NCBI GenBank assembly: GCA_032158295.1
Contig: CM063260.1
Coordinates: 878,001 to 942,000, forward strand
Source of the DNA: Pycnopodia helianthoides
Lineage: Eukaryota; Echinodermata; Asteroidea; Forcipulatida; Asteriidae
Length of the DNA: 64,000 nt
Direction: 5' to 3'
Every line of letters starts with the position of its first letter. Positions within the stretch are counted from its first letter, which is position 1. Under the pieces are notes generated by a model. The model was not told the origin of the DNA and made no database searches. It was given only the letters and a program-made list of their open reading frames with translations. Of this stretch, positions 14,143-26,385 are shown one piece after another. The position numbers and the translations under genes were made by a program.

Positions 14143-14447
14143 CAGGGTTCTGCCCACAATGGTTGGTGCCGGAAAACCTGCCGGGCACTCAGGATTTCCC
14201 CAACCACCACTGGTCAAATTTTCTCTGTTTCTGACCACCACTAAACTTGCAATTTCCTATCAAAGGTTTTCAAAGAAATGTAAAATTGCATTTTAACCAG
14301 TACAAAAATTGGAACCCAAAGCCATTAATTTTGAGTATTTCTCTGGTTGGAGTCTATTTATATGATCAACCGTGTAACTGATCCATCAGGCAATGGTTTT
14401 CAGGTAAACATTTTCCGCCACTCAAGAAATCTTGGGCAGAACCCTGT
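14143..14447. repeat. About 305-bp MITE with terminal inverted repeats
   Basis: The ends are complementary: CAGGGTTCTGCCCA near 14143 and TGGGCAGAACCCTG near 14432-14446. The interior has no open frame. This is a non-autonomous inverted-repeat element. Confidence 0.7.
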
Positions 14448-14544
14448 TGTTATGTAATGTGTGTACGCGTGTGTAGTAATCACCGAATCACCATCCATGT
14501 GAATGGGATGCGAGGTCAAAGGTGCATCTGGCAGGATCCTGCCA

Positions 14545-14785
14545 GACACTCAAGGCTGGTATTTGGCGTTATTCACGAGCCTCGAAGTGTGACTTCGGAT
14601 GCTCAGGCTGTTTTAAAAGCAGAAAATGGTGCTTAGAAAATATTTCCACTAAGCAAAAATTAGAAGGGAACCAGTCACACAGAGCAACGAATTACATGGT
14701 AATTTGGCCGGTAACCTGTTTTTGCTATTATAATTTTTTGAGCTTTTACAGCTTTATGAAGTTGGCCACTGGACTTGACCATCGT
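14545..14785. repeat. Diverged copy of the GGGCCCAATTTCAT MITE family
   Basis: The interior matches the family (AGCAGAAAATGGTGCTTAG, a 'GGGAACCAGTCACA' segment, 'GGCCGGTAACCTG') and ends with AGCTTTATGAAGTTGGCC. The best-preserved copy is at 41954-42118. Confidence 0.55.
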
Positions 14786-15607
14786 CAAGGTATGGGGCTA
14801 GATGTAAATTGTTCCATTTAAAATGAAAGATTTATTCAATCAAAGTTGAAAATCTATTTCATTGTATAAAATGTATAATGGAAGTGAGCTTCAATTGTAT
14901 GTGTGGGAGTTTTATGAGGAAATTATCAGCAGCTGAAACAACTCTGTATGTACTGTAGGAATCCTAGATAATGCCGATCTGGGCTACATCGTTTACCGGT
15001 TGCTTCTTGCATGAAGTAGGAATCATTGACACTCATCAGAAGCATTTCCTCTCACACAGTTACTCAGAATCACAGCGAAGTGTGTTACTCACAGACGGCT
15101 TGCAGTGACTTACTTGTCGTTTTGCACTACCTGCACAGGAGCAATCAAAGACCAGGGGGCTATAAAAACCTATAGAGATACGTATACATGTAGATCTGTT
15201 AAAATGTAAGTGGAAACTGCTAAAGTCTTCCAGTCTAGCAATATTCTCCAGAAGACGATCAGAGCATACTGATCGAAACGTCGAGTTATAACCAACGGTT
15301 CTTTTCAGAACCACCCCAACTCAATAAGAGACAAGTATTACATGGTTGTCACCACAAACCTTTTCCATATCATATTTCCACCATGCAAAGTTTCAAATCC
15401 TACGTAATATTCGAAAACATATGTTTACCATATACTTTAGTGTTTAAAGTAAAAAATTCCATCTAAAAGTTTGGCAAACATTAAAAGAGAAAGAAAGTAT
15501 TCGGTCTTCTGTACAAATATTTGTGAGCCAGTAAAATTTCTGAGCTGAAAGACCTGAAGTCTAGCAGAGATTCTCTTGAAATTCAAGCACCTGAATGGTT
15601 TTGAAGT

Positions 15608-15762
15608 GTTCCCCCTCCCCTCTCTCCTTCTCCCCTCCTTTCCCCCTCTTTCCCCCTCCCCCTCCCCCCTCCCCCCTTTCCCCCCTTCCCCCCTCCTCCC
15701 CTCCTTTCCCCCTTCCCCCCTCCTCCCCTCCTTCCCCCTCCTCCCTCCTTCCCCCTCCCACC
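15608..15762. repeat. 155-bp nearly pure C/T tract
   Basis: The plus strand is almost uninterrupted C and T, built from CCCCTCC, CTTTCCCC and CTCC variants. Homopurine-homopyrimidine tracts can form triplex (H-DNA) structures. Open frames across it encode only Pro/Ser-Pro or Gly/Glu runs and are not genes. Confidence 0.9.
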
Positions 15763-16053
15763 TTGGACATGTTGCTGAGCAAATCCTTCATTTTCTTTTT
15801 TCGTATTAGAGTTACAATTTTTCTACAGCTCAATCAAAAATCATGTATGAAATCCTTGCAATACACTGTCACGTTTGCCTCTCTAGAGGGCGCTTTTCAA
15901 GCATCACGGTGCAGTCACTTTGTTTTCATGTACACTGTATTATATGCATGGAGGTAGAAACCATGGTATGTACTGTGCTTGCTCAAATACACAGCTGTAA
16001 ACCTGTGTATGTAGCTCTTTGTTACACACACATCACAATGTTTTCGTTAGCCC

Positions 16054-16404
16054 AGGGCTCGAAATTAACACTGGACCGCAGGCCCGAGGCCAGTGATTTT
16101 AGTGTCGGGGCCAGTAAACTTATGACCAAACAAGTCCGGCAGCCTCACTGCATTTTTAATTTAAACTGATAAGTACAAATGTCTTTAAATTCCGTTGAGT
16201 AGCCTATTGAAGTATTACTCGTAAGAAAAATGAGATAAACCTTTTCTTAGTGCTGGTTCAACAAAAAACAGCTCAAATGTGAAACTGTGTAGATAGTTTT
16301 CTTCTCATTTTGATTCCGGTCTTGTAAAAAAAATTCTGGTCTGGCAAAAGTTTTGAGCTAAAAGCCCTGAGGTCTTGTGGATTTTTCCCCCAAATTCGAG
16401 CCCT
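16054..16404 (+). repeat. About 350-bp MITE with AGGGCTCGAA termini
   Basis: It starts AGGGCTCGAAATT and ends AAATTCGAGCCCT, which are near-complementary. Interior landmarks are CTGGACCGCAGGCCCGAGG, GCCAGTAAAC and GGTCTTGTGGATTTTTCCC. Related copies or fragments lie at about 24955-25190 (reverse), 28440-28520, 37525-38032, 43950-44325 and 55520-55590. Confidence 0.75.
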
Positions 16405-17559
16405 GGGGTTTTTGTATAAAAAGTGTCCAGTTCGTTAAAGATGGGAGGAACAATTGGTACATAATGTACCCAAAGACACACACACCCAAAACATTTGTCT
16501 ACCCAGTAATAGACTCATTTCTTTTATTCAGAGGCGCCCCTGTTGGTTTATTTCTCAGTCTGTCAAACCACCTGGATCCTCTTTGTTAAAGTCCTCTGTT
16601 TCAACGGGTAGACAAGCTCACACACTCGTTTCTTGACTTCATCAAGAACTTTACTTCATGTTTGAACTTTTTTTTTTCTGAGGTTTGGTTTTCTATACAG
16701 TTGAGGACTTCCTCGGTCAGTGAAGCCATCCGGATCCCTTTTGTTAAATTCATTGCTGACACGTTCACACTTTGGTGTTTATCAAAAAAGGTTATGCCGA
16801 AAATTGTTTCCACTGGTGGGCCCAGGAAATATGTAAACAAATTGTAAGCAGATAATAGGCTGTAAAAAGGAAAATGTATGTCTGCCAACTCATGCGTGGC
16901 TCAATATTAATAAATATTCTTATATGGTGTTTTCTAGGAATCTGAAGAATGGACATTGGAAAACTTCAAAGACTTATTGTATTCTAGTATGTGTGTTTGG
17001 TTTAATCTCTTTAAAAAATGCAACTCTACTATTTATCCAAGGAGATAATGTAGATTTGTTTAAATCACAAAGGTTGTAGGGTGTTCATAGCCACGTTAGA
17101 TTATTCATGCGAAACTGACACACTGATGCTTGCAGGTTGTTGTTGTTGGGTTGGTGGTTTGCTTTTCGGTTGATGTCCATGTAGTTGTCAGCTTATGATG
17201 AGCATTTCAAGGCCATACCTACATGTACCTATTGAAATAGTTTATTGTATGTCAATGCACTACATGGAGTGACGTTAGTCGGTCTCTCTAGGTAGTACCA
17301 GTTCTCACGCTATGCAAGCAAATGTCATCAGAACTTCAACAGGAGGAACTGAAGTTGTTCAGCTTCTGCGGGCAGTGTGATTCTGCACCCATTGTTGTTA
17401 CACTTTGTGCCTGTTAAATGTGTAAGTGTCTGTTATATGACCTTTTCTTTAATTCTCAGTGTTCAGTCTAAACATTATAAGTGGTGGACAGTAAGTCGGT
17501 GCATAGAGCAAGGGCCAGTGGATTAGAGTGACATACATGTACAGTACATGGCGTTTTCA

Positions 17560-17745
17560 CCTGGGCCAAATTTCATAGAGCTGCTTAAGCAGAAACTATT
17601 GCTGAACAATTTTCTGCTGAGCAGAAATCAGCAGGATACCAGTGACAAGGTAGTTTGGACAGTAAAACCTTATTCTGGTAAGCATAATTTTGTTTTGCTT
17701 ATAGCTACTTTTTGGTGCTTAGCAGTTCTATGAAATTGGGCCCTG
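17560..17745. repeat. Copy of the GGGCCCAATTTCAT MITE family
   Basis: It opens with CCAAATTTCATAGAGCTGCT and closes with AGCAGTTCTATGAAATTGGG, which are near-perfect inverted ends. It is about 185 bp with no coding content. Confidence 0.8.
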
Positions 17746-20720
17746 TTGGTGGCCAACTGGGCGATACATTGTACAGACTGACAAAGAGTTACAATGTAGG
17801 TGGCATCAGCAGGGTTGATAAAGCTGTACTTACAGAGCTCCTGTGAACATTTTGGTCTTGGTATCTGGAAGCTGAATCATGGATATCTACTCTCCATGGT
17901 TAAATTAGTTGAATTAGTTTTTAAAATTACGTGGCCCAATTTTTGCCGAAAGAATTTGTTTCAAGTTTTTTTCTCAGAACAAACTTTGACAGATGGTGCT
18001 GTATCAGAACGAATAACATAGGTGTACAAAACTTTTACAATGCCAGGACGATGCACAAAAATACATGTATCAAGAAAAACATAGGTGATTGGCTGCTGAA
18101 AGTGACCGCTTTGCACACACGCTTGGTCAAAATGTTATTATGACGGTGACCTCTGTGATATGATGGCCAGTGTACACCCGCAGCAGTAACTGGGTCAGAG
18201 TTCATACAGCCACAGGCCTGCTGTGGTCATGACGACAGTCCCCCTTTAAATAGGAAATAAATAAATCAATAAATTATAAAAACCGTGTAATAAATATATG
18301 ACTCCCAGTACAAGTAGATGATCGCTTCCTTTAAATAGGTGATTACAAGTTTTGCTTCAGCCAAGTGCAGGAATTACAATAATCTACTGGACAATGTAAA
18401 AGGATTTTCAGAGTGTGTTTCTAGTAAGAGCTTTGACACATTTTGCACAGTGTACAATAGTAGAGTTCCGTCCGCGATTGAAAGGAAATGACAAACCTAA
18501 TCCACTCACAGCAGATGATGGATTGAGTTGTGAGTCTTTAAGCCAAGGCGGCTTGCCTGTGTTGAGACAGGTGTTTTTTACCCATAATGCATACATAGCA
18601 ACTTTACATCCACAGGCCTACTGACCGTTTAGATGGCACGCAGGTCAGCTTTGACTTGTTTCTTCTATTGATATAAATGCATTTGTAACCAAACTGAGGC
18701 TGGAAGGTCAAAGTTCAATGTCGCCTGACCTCAGTAAGGTTAGTAAACATTACCTCTGCCAAGTCCTGGAGTGTAGCGTTAAACTACACCTCGGGTACAG
18801 CTTACCTCGGCTTGTCAAAAAAACAGGTTTAGAGCTCCTTATGGCTCAAGATTATGACTGAGCTTTGCAAGTATGAGGCAAAACAGTCGCTTGTTTCTCC
18901 TTGGCTTCTTTGAGCAAGAGACTGCGACTGAGAGTCCCGAACAGCTCTTCTTAGAGATGCTTGTGCTTTAAGAAGGGATGAGAATGTAAACTCCAACAGT
19001 GACCTCAGGTGCTTCTAGTCCGAAAGGTGTAAAATGCCCGATGCAAGCGCAGTTGTTAGTCGATTCGATGATGGTGGTAAAGATGACTTTTGCAGGGGTG
19101 TTTGTTTGTTTGTTTGTCCGTAAGTGGGATCTAAAATAAGAAGAGATTGCCCTGAAATCTTGTGGAAACATGCATCATGGAAGGAGCAGACAAAAACAGG
19201 GGGTCCCTTATATCTTTCTTGAGTTGACTGTATCTTTGTGGTAATGAATGTAGATCGAATGTTGTGACTGACATAGGAAAGTTTCAAAGTGACAAAACAA
19301 AGGCTATTTCTGCTGAATCTTCACAGGTCGTTCATATTTGGTGGAGCTCTTAATTGTGTACAAACACTACATGTTTCAAATGCATGTTTGTTGTTTTTTT
19401 TAAAACCAAACTGGACTGCCCATTCCAGGTGCAGTTTTTATTACAATTTGCTCTTTGTACTTCCAGGCTTGTTGTGGATACATCATTGGAAACAATTATA
19501 TTACCACCCCATTAACACCTTGTTACTGCAAGGTCACACAACTGTGGTGAAAAGGCAACCCCAGAACAGAAGTTACAATACTAGTACTTTAGATGGAAAA
19601 GAATAGATCCTTTGTTTGTGTTGTGTACATGTGGACGAAATCAAGGCGTTTAGTGCTGCACTGTTGACCAACTTTCTCTGTGTGGAAACAGGAACTCTTT
19701 GTCCTGGGGGATTGGGATTGTAATATATGTCAATATTGCAAACTTCCTGTGTAACCTTTTATCAGTTTGTTGTCAGAAGAAGCTGTGTGAGCGTAGCAGT
19801 CAGTTAAGAAGTAAACTGGCTTTACCTTTAGAGCAACTATCCATGTTTTACACTTCACCCGCTCATTGGTCTCTTCCTTGCTCTACGGTCTCTTCCTTGC
19901 TCTACGGTCAGGGGTTGTCTTCTGTAAAAGGATCCATGTTTTTTTTCTTGCGAGTGTTCCAGATCTTGTATTTGGTTGTAGCCTGATGTGTTTTCCTAGA
20001 GACTATTTTTTTCTACGGACGTTTTTGAGTCATCAACAAATGGAAGCAAGTCAGGAAGGTGTGCCCTATACAGTTCTACAGAGTGGGAGTTTGTGAAGTG
20101 TGAGCGGACAAGAAGCATTTAACGAACCCGTACTCGTTTTAATAGACTCTCTTCTTTCCAAGGATTGCCATTTGACAGTTTGCAGAGACTCAGAACGGAC
20201 TGCTCATAAGCCAAGGAAGTAACTGAATAACCTTGGATGCAATATTTTTTTATCTCTCGTAATTGTGTCGACTGGCTGAAGCTGTAAAATTGTGTGTTGG
20301 AACTTCTGACTTTGGTTTTACTCTGCAGACTCGTATATCAATAGACCAGTCATAAAACCAGTGAAGTAGCTAGTCTGAGAGTCAGAAAACCAGCCACTAG
20401 AGTTGAGGGTAGCTTTGGTGAACTTGGATTTACAAGGGTATAAAATCCAATTTGTGTTAAGAGAAGTAGACGTACAGAAACGCTTTCTGTTATGACGTCA
20501 AGTTTTGCTAGGGTTGTACACCTTCGAGCACTTCACATTGATGGTATGGTTTTGCCCAGATTGAAAAAAGGGAACTACAAGTTTGTGAATTTGAAGTATA
20601 CTGTTGTGAGGATAGGGATTTAGTGCGAAAGAAAGCCAGCATTTTAATCTAAAGTAGGACATCTTATTTGCTTCGTCGTCGTTGATTCCAAGTCAGTGAG
20701 AGCCAACAGCTGAGTAAACC
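17746..20720. other. Non-coding, no gene seen
   Basis: No supported exon. A 19-bp tandem duplication (TCTTCCTTGCTCTACGGTC twice) lies at about 19873-19910. The last few hundred bases may be promoter and 5' UTR of the candidate first exon at 20721, but I see no clear TATA box or initiator. Confidence 0.35.
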
Positions 20721-20850
20721 ATGAGATTTAATCACTCCTCCTCTCTGCGGTCTACTGGTCATGCTGATCAGTCCAGAGAACAGACTAAACCCAAGGGACC
20801 ACTACAAGCGCAAGATGAAGTCAAAGTCTGGATTTGTAGTCAACAATCAG
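20721..20850 (+). CDS. Candidate first coding exon of the ephexin-type RhoGEF (long form)
   Basis: An ATG at 20721 in good context (A at -3), with an in-frame TAA six bases upstream, opens 43 codons beginning MRFNHSSSLRS. They end at a strong donor, CAATCAG|GTAAAG, in phase 1. The exon at 31647, which follows a CCGCAG acceptor, is open in exactly the frame this needs and would continue ...SQQS-ECNTMAQSV. The peptide is polar and has no known domain. Phase and splice signals support the join, but a 10.8-kb intron and the lack of homology leave it unproven. It would be an alternative to 25648-25669. Confidence 0.5.
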
Positions 20851-20983
20851 GTAAAGTGAATAAAATCTGCTGTGAAAGCGAGATTTCATTCACTGAACTA
20901 AATTACTCAGAGATCTTAAAATGATGAGAAATTAGAATTAGCTGTTGCAAACTGCTTACCAACCAAAAGGACCTGTAGTATAA

Positions 20984-21124
20984 ATGCAAAAAATTAGTTA
21001 GTGGCCTGACGTTTCGACCCTAGCAGAGTCTTTCTCGAATGCTTCGAGAAAGACTCTGCTAGGGTCGATTCGAGAAAGACTCTGCTAGGGTCGAAACGTC
21101 AGGCCACTAACTAATTTTTTGCAT
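20984..21124. repeat. Perfect 57-bp inverted repeat (foldback element)
   Basis: Left arm 20984-21040 and right arm 21068-21124 are exact reverse complements. The 27-bp spacer repeats part of the arm. The arms contain GGCCTGACGTTTCGACCC. A diverged single copy of the arm occurs at about 49275-49320. This would form a very stable hairpin. Confidence 0.95.
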
Positions 21125-21489
21125 CTTAAAATGATGACACAAATCAACGTCCTTAAAATATAACATCATTTTAATTCACTACAATTTTGTTGTTACATTT
21201 TTTTACGGACTGCGATTGCTATCACGAAGGGAAACTATGGGGTCCATGCTTGTCAGGACAAAGAGTTGAACAAGGGGGGGGGGGGTCCACGCTTGTCAGG
21301 AGGTCATTACACACTTGCGTGTGTAAGTCATTGTGGTGCGTGTTCAAATCCTGGTAATGACAGTTGTGTTCTTTATTAAGTGTTACAAAAAGATGCTTTC
21401 ACTATCTAATTCGGTGGCTCAAACAACAATTAATATTTTCATTGCTGCCCGTCTAGCTATTTTACCTGCAAAAAGAACACATTTAAAAT

Positions 21490-23300
21490 AAATAAAAACT
21501 AGACATAATTGCATTTGTGCACAAATGCCGAGCTGTTTCGCAATAACATTTTTCAAATTACTCAAGGAAATATGAAAGTCTTTTTGTATTCAAAGCAGTT
21601 ATGACGTAACAAGCCTGTTAAAAAAAGAATTTAGATTATACAATGTCCACATAGCAATTCATGAGTTAAAGGTGAAAAAGTTTTTTAAAAATCATAAATA
21701 ATCATCTGATGACGTCATCATGACGTCATTTCAAAATTTACAAGAACTTGCCAATATCTAACAACCTACTAAGTTTCAACATAATCGCACTAATGCTTTA
21801 GCAATTTATGACAAAAGGGTGCAAAAAATGAAACAAATCATAAAAAATCATGTGATGACGTCATCATGACGTCATTTCAGAATTTACAAGAACTTGCCAA
21901 TATCTAACAACCTATTAAGTTTCAACATGATCGCACTTATACATCGGGAATATACGACTTCGAAAAAGGCACCTTTAATGCCGCGTCACGTGACCCCCGA
22001 TGACGTCATTGATCTGAAATTTCACACATATGATGGCTGCCTGACGGTCAACATGTGTAAACAGAATTTGGATTTCACCATGTTTTATTAGCAATTTATG
22101 ACAAAAGGTGCACAAATTGACAAAACCATAACAAATCATGTGATGACGTCATCATGACGTCATTTCAGAATTTAAACGAACTTGCCAATATCTAACAACT
22201 ATTAAGTTTCAACATGATCGCACTAAGACATCGGGAGATATACGACTTCGAAAACGGCACTTTAAGGCCGCGTCACTTGACCCCGATGACGTCATTGATC
22301 TGAAATTCACACATATGATGGCTGCCTGACGGTCAACATGTTAACAGAATTTGGATTCACATGTTTTATTAGCAATTTATGACAAAAAGGTGCCAAAATT
22401 GACAAACCATAAAAAATCATGTGATGACGTCATCATGACGTCATTTCAGAATTTAACGAACTTGCCAATATCTAACAACCTATTAAGTTTCAACATGATC
22501 GCACTAAGACATCGGGAGATATACGACTTCGAAAACGGCACCTTTAATGCCGCGTCACGTGACTCCCGATGACGTCATTGATCTGAAATTTCACACATAT
22601 GATGGCTACCTGACGGTCAACATATGTGTCAATTTTGAAGTGATTACTCAAAACTTCGCCACACACATCTTCAAAAAGTCCATTTTGTAGAGTTTTCAAC
22701 CTGCCGCTAGAGGGCGCTCGTGTGTATCATGACGTCATCGGTACTTTTTTTTAAATGCACACCCTTGCCAGACACTAACATCGTTGAAAGCATGTTCATA
22801 ACATTTAGCCCTTTTGAAATACAAGGCACTTCCGGTTTCGACCGGAAGTAGAGGTCAAATGAGGTCACGCACACTGAATAAAATGAAGATCTAATTTATC
22901 CCTACCCAATCCCACAAACAGAACCCTACGGTCTCTTGTGGCTTATTTGATATGGATTTTCAAATATTTAAAATATACAACTTTAAGATGACGTCACGTG
23001 ACAGGTGATGACGTCATCATGACGAATTTCTTTTAGGACCCTCCTTGCACCAATGCCTTTCATCACTGAAAGTTTCAGTGCAATTGCTTTTTAGAAACTA
23101 TGCAAAAGGCCGCTTGGAACGAACGTGCGTTATCTCAATGGCTTTTTTTACTGAAACAGACAAATAAAAAAAGGAAAAACAAAAACTTTAACGAAAACAA
23201 GAGCTGTTTCGCTGCGCGCACGAAACAGCTAATAATACAAAAACTCGCACAAAAACAAGAGCTGTTTCGCTGCGCGCTACGCTGCACGAAACAGCTAAAA
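21490..23300. repeat. CRE-rich satellite in a foldback-ended element
   Basis: Units of about 285 bp recur, with paired TGACGTCA at 21856/21867, 22144/22155 and 22425/22436 and single sites at 22001, 22287 and 22570. A shorter partial unit starts at 21710. Further TGACGTCA sites lie at 22730, 22989 and 23009, giving fourteen in all. The left side has GAGCTGTTTCG at about 21530 and the right side two hairpins built from the same word (23202-23230, 23260-23296), suggesting one composite mobile element. Open frames inside it repeat with the unit and are not genes. Confidence 0.85.
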
Positions 23301-24477
23301 ACATGTTTAGCTTCTGTGTTTTTTATACTAGGAAGGAGGAGGGCCTTTTTAAATTATTTTTTAATGGCCGCCCAACAGATCTTTCAAGACAACCGGCCGG
23401 GCTATTTTTCAAGATGGTTGCCAGCTTTTTTCTGTGTGTTTTTTTTTGGGTGTGCTGAAGTCTGAAAATACGATCTCATTTATTTTAGAATTAAATTTTT
23501 TTTGTCAGAGATCTTTAAAATTTATCCTTTAAATATATTTTTTTTAAAAGAGTGAAAGGAGGCAGCCTCTAAAAAGGAAGCGGGCAGGGGCACTAAACAT
23601 GTTTTTCATAAAAAATTTGATCTTATGTTTGGGGAACACCGAGCTTCAGTGCAAGTATTCATTCAACATATATGTTGCTCAATTGTCAGGAATTGAAGAA
23701 CAGGGAAGTGTACGCTGTACATTGATTTACAAGCACTTTGTGAAACACAAAGCATTTATTAATTACTGTCTAATTGATACATCGTCTATATAAGGAAACA
23801 AGAATCAAGAATACAGCTACTAGTGATTATAATTAATAGCTGCATTCTTGGTTTCTGTTTTAACAGTTTCTTTACCATTTTGAAAATTCCCCTTTATTTT
23901 TAATCTTTCAGTGTTATTCTTGTAATCTTTCTTATTTATTTTACACCAGTTCCTGTACATTCTTGATTTCTGTTGTAACAGTTTCTGTACCAGTTGATGT
24001 CCTCCACTAGTTTTTCAATCTTCAGTTGTTATTCTTTTAACTTGTTATTGTTACACAGTACCATTCCTGATTTCTGTTTAGACAGTTTGTTCACTGTTCA
24101 GATTTCCTTTTTTTTTCCTTTTGTTTTTTTTAAATCTCTAATCTTTACACAGTATTCTGTCTAGTTCTATTTTTATAGTCCCAATTTGTTGGAGACTGAG
24201 AGCCTTTCCCGCATGGTATCTATTATGTAATCACCTTCAGCGATTGCAGAATCGCCAATGGCCATGTTCTAGAGTCTATCTGACAGTGGCAGTAGAGGTT
24301 GATATTGTGTTTGAAAAAAAATCTTCAGAGCACCACAGTAGCTCAGGGCTGTGTGCTCCCCAGGGAGCTGAGAGAAATGATTTGTGTTTTACAGGATTGT
24401 TATTGGTCCAATGATGTTATGAAGCACACTAAACTGCCGTAAACCGCATTTTGTAAAATGCGTATTATAAGAACTAG
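23301..24477. other. Non-coding, T-rich
   Basis: No gene seen. At about 23820-24180 imperfect segments with GTTTCTGT..ACAGTTTCTGTACC and TGTTATTCTTGTAATCTT recur, suggesting an old degenerate tandem repeat. Confidence 0.35.
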
Positions 24478-24712
24478 TCAGGGTTTGCCCTTAACTTTTT
24501 TCAGTGACTAGCCAGCAGGACCGGGTAGCTTGTTGTTTTCCTAGTCCCCCCCCAGCTTTTTCACTGGACCATATTTTATTTTACATGTAAGTAGGGATTG
24601 TTCTCAACGCTGAACTGGCCAGCCGGAACTATTGGAGTGAATTTTGACTGGTCCTCCGGTGTTTCAACATAAGCATTTTGGGCCAGCGGACCACTGTTAT
24701 GGGAGAATGCTG
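24478..24712 (+). repeat. Dispersed repeat, sister copy at 45868-46079
   Basis: It is co-linear with 45868-46079 through GGTTTGCCCTTA, GTGACTAGCCAGCAG, GAATTTTGACTG and CAGCGGACCACTGTTA (CAGCAGACCACTGTTA in the other copy). No coding content. Confidence 0.7.
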
Positions 24713-24954
24713 CTGTTTATTTATCATAACGTTTTTGTTACAATAATAATAATAACAACAGTCCTGACCCATTATTCTTGTAAGGGCAAAGGCAATGTAA
24801 TGAATATTGAGGTCAAGTTTATGCCCTGAAGTGGTTTTAAAGATTCATGACCCCTTGATGGCATCAATACAGTGCTTTGTTTATCATGAATTTATTTAAA
24901 TTTCTCTGGGAATATTGATACCCAAGCCCCACCATACAATCATCAAGACAGGAC

Positions 24955-25190
24955 TCGGGGCTTGAATTTGTGGAGAAAATTAGCAAGACCAAAGGGCTTG
25001 TAGCTCAAAATGTTAACTGGACCAGAATTGTTTTTCATAAGACAAGAATCAAAATATAACACCGAAGTATTATTATTATTCAAGTTAAAAAAAACACAAG
25101 ACCGCCTGACTTGTTCGGTTGTAAGCTTACTGGCCCAATGTTAAAATAACTGGCCTTTGGCCGTTGTCCAGTGTAAATCACAAGCCCTGG
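24955..25190 (-). repeat. Reverse copy of the AGGGCTCGAA MITE family
   Basis: Reading the minus strand gives the same interior landmarks as 16054-16404 (CCAGTGTAAA.. reversed, GGCCAGTAAGC, ACTGGACCAG reversed, and the final AAATTCAAGCCCC end). Confidence 0.6.
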
Positions 25191-25647
25191 AACAACAATG
25201 CACCTGCACTCAGTCATGTCAGTGTGTCGTCATTGCTGCCCAACCTCTGCCTAGTGACGGGGACTTTTTTAATTTGAAGAGAAATTTGCACTTATGACAG
25301 CAATCAATATACATCCTCAAATTTACATACACAGGTTCGTTGATACTCTCTCACCAGTCCAAACAAAATAACAAAACAAGCTCTTTCTGAGCCGACCTCA
25401 TTATAATACGACCAAGATTTATTGTTTCTGGCTAAATGAGTAGCAGTGTGCATATTAAATGAGGTGGCTTCAGTGGCGGCAACATCCACGTGTCTGCCTG
25501 GATGAGTCATCCTCTCTATGTAGTAATGCAGCTCGTCGTCGTTGAGATATTAATAAACATCGAGGAACTCGGAGACGGATATTCAAGGAATCTGTATTTG
25601 GCTGTGATGGAACATGGACGTCTGTGTACGGTGTCGTCGAATCGGTC

Positions 25648-25669
25648 ATGAAGGATTTTGGACTGGCTG
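25648..25669 (+). CDS. Candidate alternative first coding exon (MKDFGLA)
   Basis: ATG at 25648 (G at -3) encodes MKDFGLA and ends in phase 1 at a strong donor, GCTG|GTAAGG. It would join the 31647 exon in the same frame as the 20721 exon. An in-frame stop lies at 25543-25545. The upstream leader contains two other ATGs in different frames and shares the 13-mer TCGTCGTCGTTGA with the leader of the 20721 exon (25533 and 20673). It is too short for any homology argument, so the call rests on signals and phase. Confidence 0.35.
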
Positions 25670-26299
25670 GTAAGGTTATAAGGGTGGTATTCAGCAGCGC
25701 AAGGTTGTTGTTTTGGGTTCTGTTGTGTCTGGATGATGAGTTCTAAATGTTGTTTGTTGCTGTAGGAAAAAATTCTTTGTGAGGTTTTTTGTGTAATGCT
25801 TTTTGTCAGTCTACATCAGATGTGATATTCTTTTAGTCTGATTTCCTGTTTTGGGGGGGCTCTCAGTCTCAGAAAAATAAGCACATTCTTTAGTTAATAG
25901 CCTGAAAAGTATATTTAAACCTATGCCATCTGTACATGTAGGTCAGCCCTGATACTCGATAAAATTGTCCTACTTTTTTCCTAGGGCCTAATATTATGCC
26001 TGGTCAACATTCAACACCACCTAGAAATCACACTTCCTCTATGTAGGTGTATGATGTTGCGTATAAATAGGGGCAGGAAGGTCTTTCTTTTAAGGTCAGA
26101 GCTTCTGTGTTACATGGACCTACACGCCTACATGTACTGCATAGCATTGTCTGAGATATTTTGATCGTACAAAAGATTTCCTTGCACATAGTGCAACTTT
26201 TTTGAAAAGGTATGGAAATTATATTGAATGTATGGCCATGAAAACAGAAACCGAGAAAGTGCAATGCCCCCCCCCCTTTGCATTTTAAACATAAAAGAA

Positions 26300-26385
26300 A
26301 ATCTCAGGGCCTTCAATGTAACCAGTGGTTATTGACTGCAGGACTTGCAATCACAAGGTTATGGGTTCGAATCCTATTGATCTAA
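26300..26385 (+). repeat. tRNA-derived SINE fragment
   Basis: A B-box-like GGGTTCGAATCCT follows an A-box-like CCAGTGGTTATTGACTGCAGG at tRNA-like spacing, but no closed acceptor stem is visible. Read as a SINE head, not a working tRNA. Confidence 0.4.

Noticed and set aside
15561..15957. Open frames on both strands through the C/T tract
   Set aside because: They encode only Pro/Ser/Leu or Gly/Glu runs that follow from base composition.
21894..22572. Two 65-73 codon open frames in the CRE satellite
   Set aside because: Both are the same repeat unit read twice; small indels between units break the frame.
26300..26385. Functional tRNA gene
   Set aside because: A- and B-box-like strings are present but acceptor and anticodon stems do not close. 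The same holds for 46745-46830, 47352-47470 and 53225-53275.
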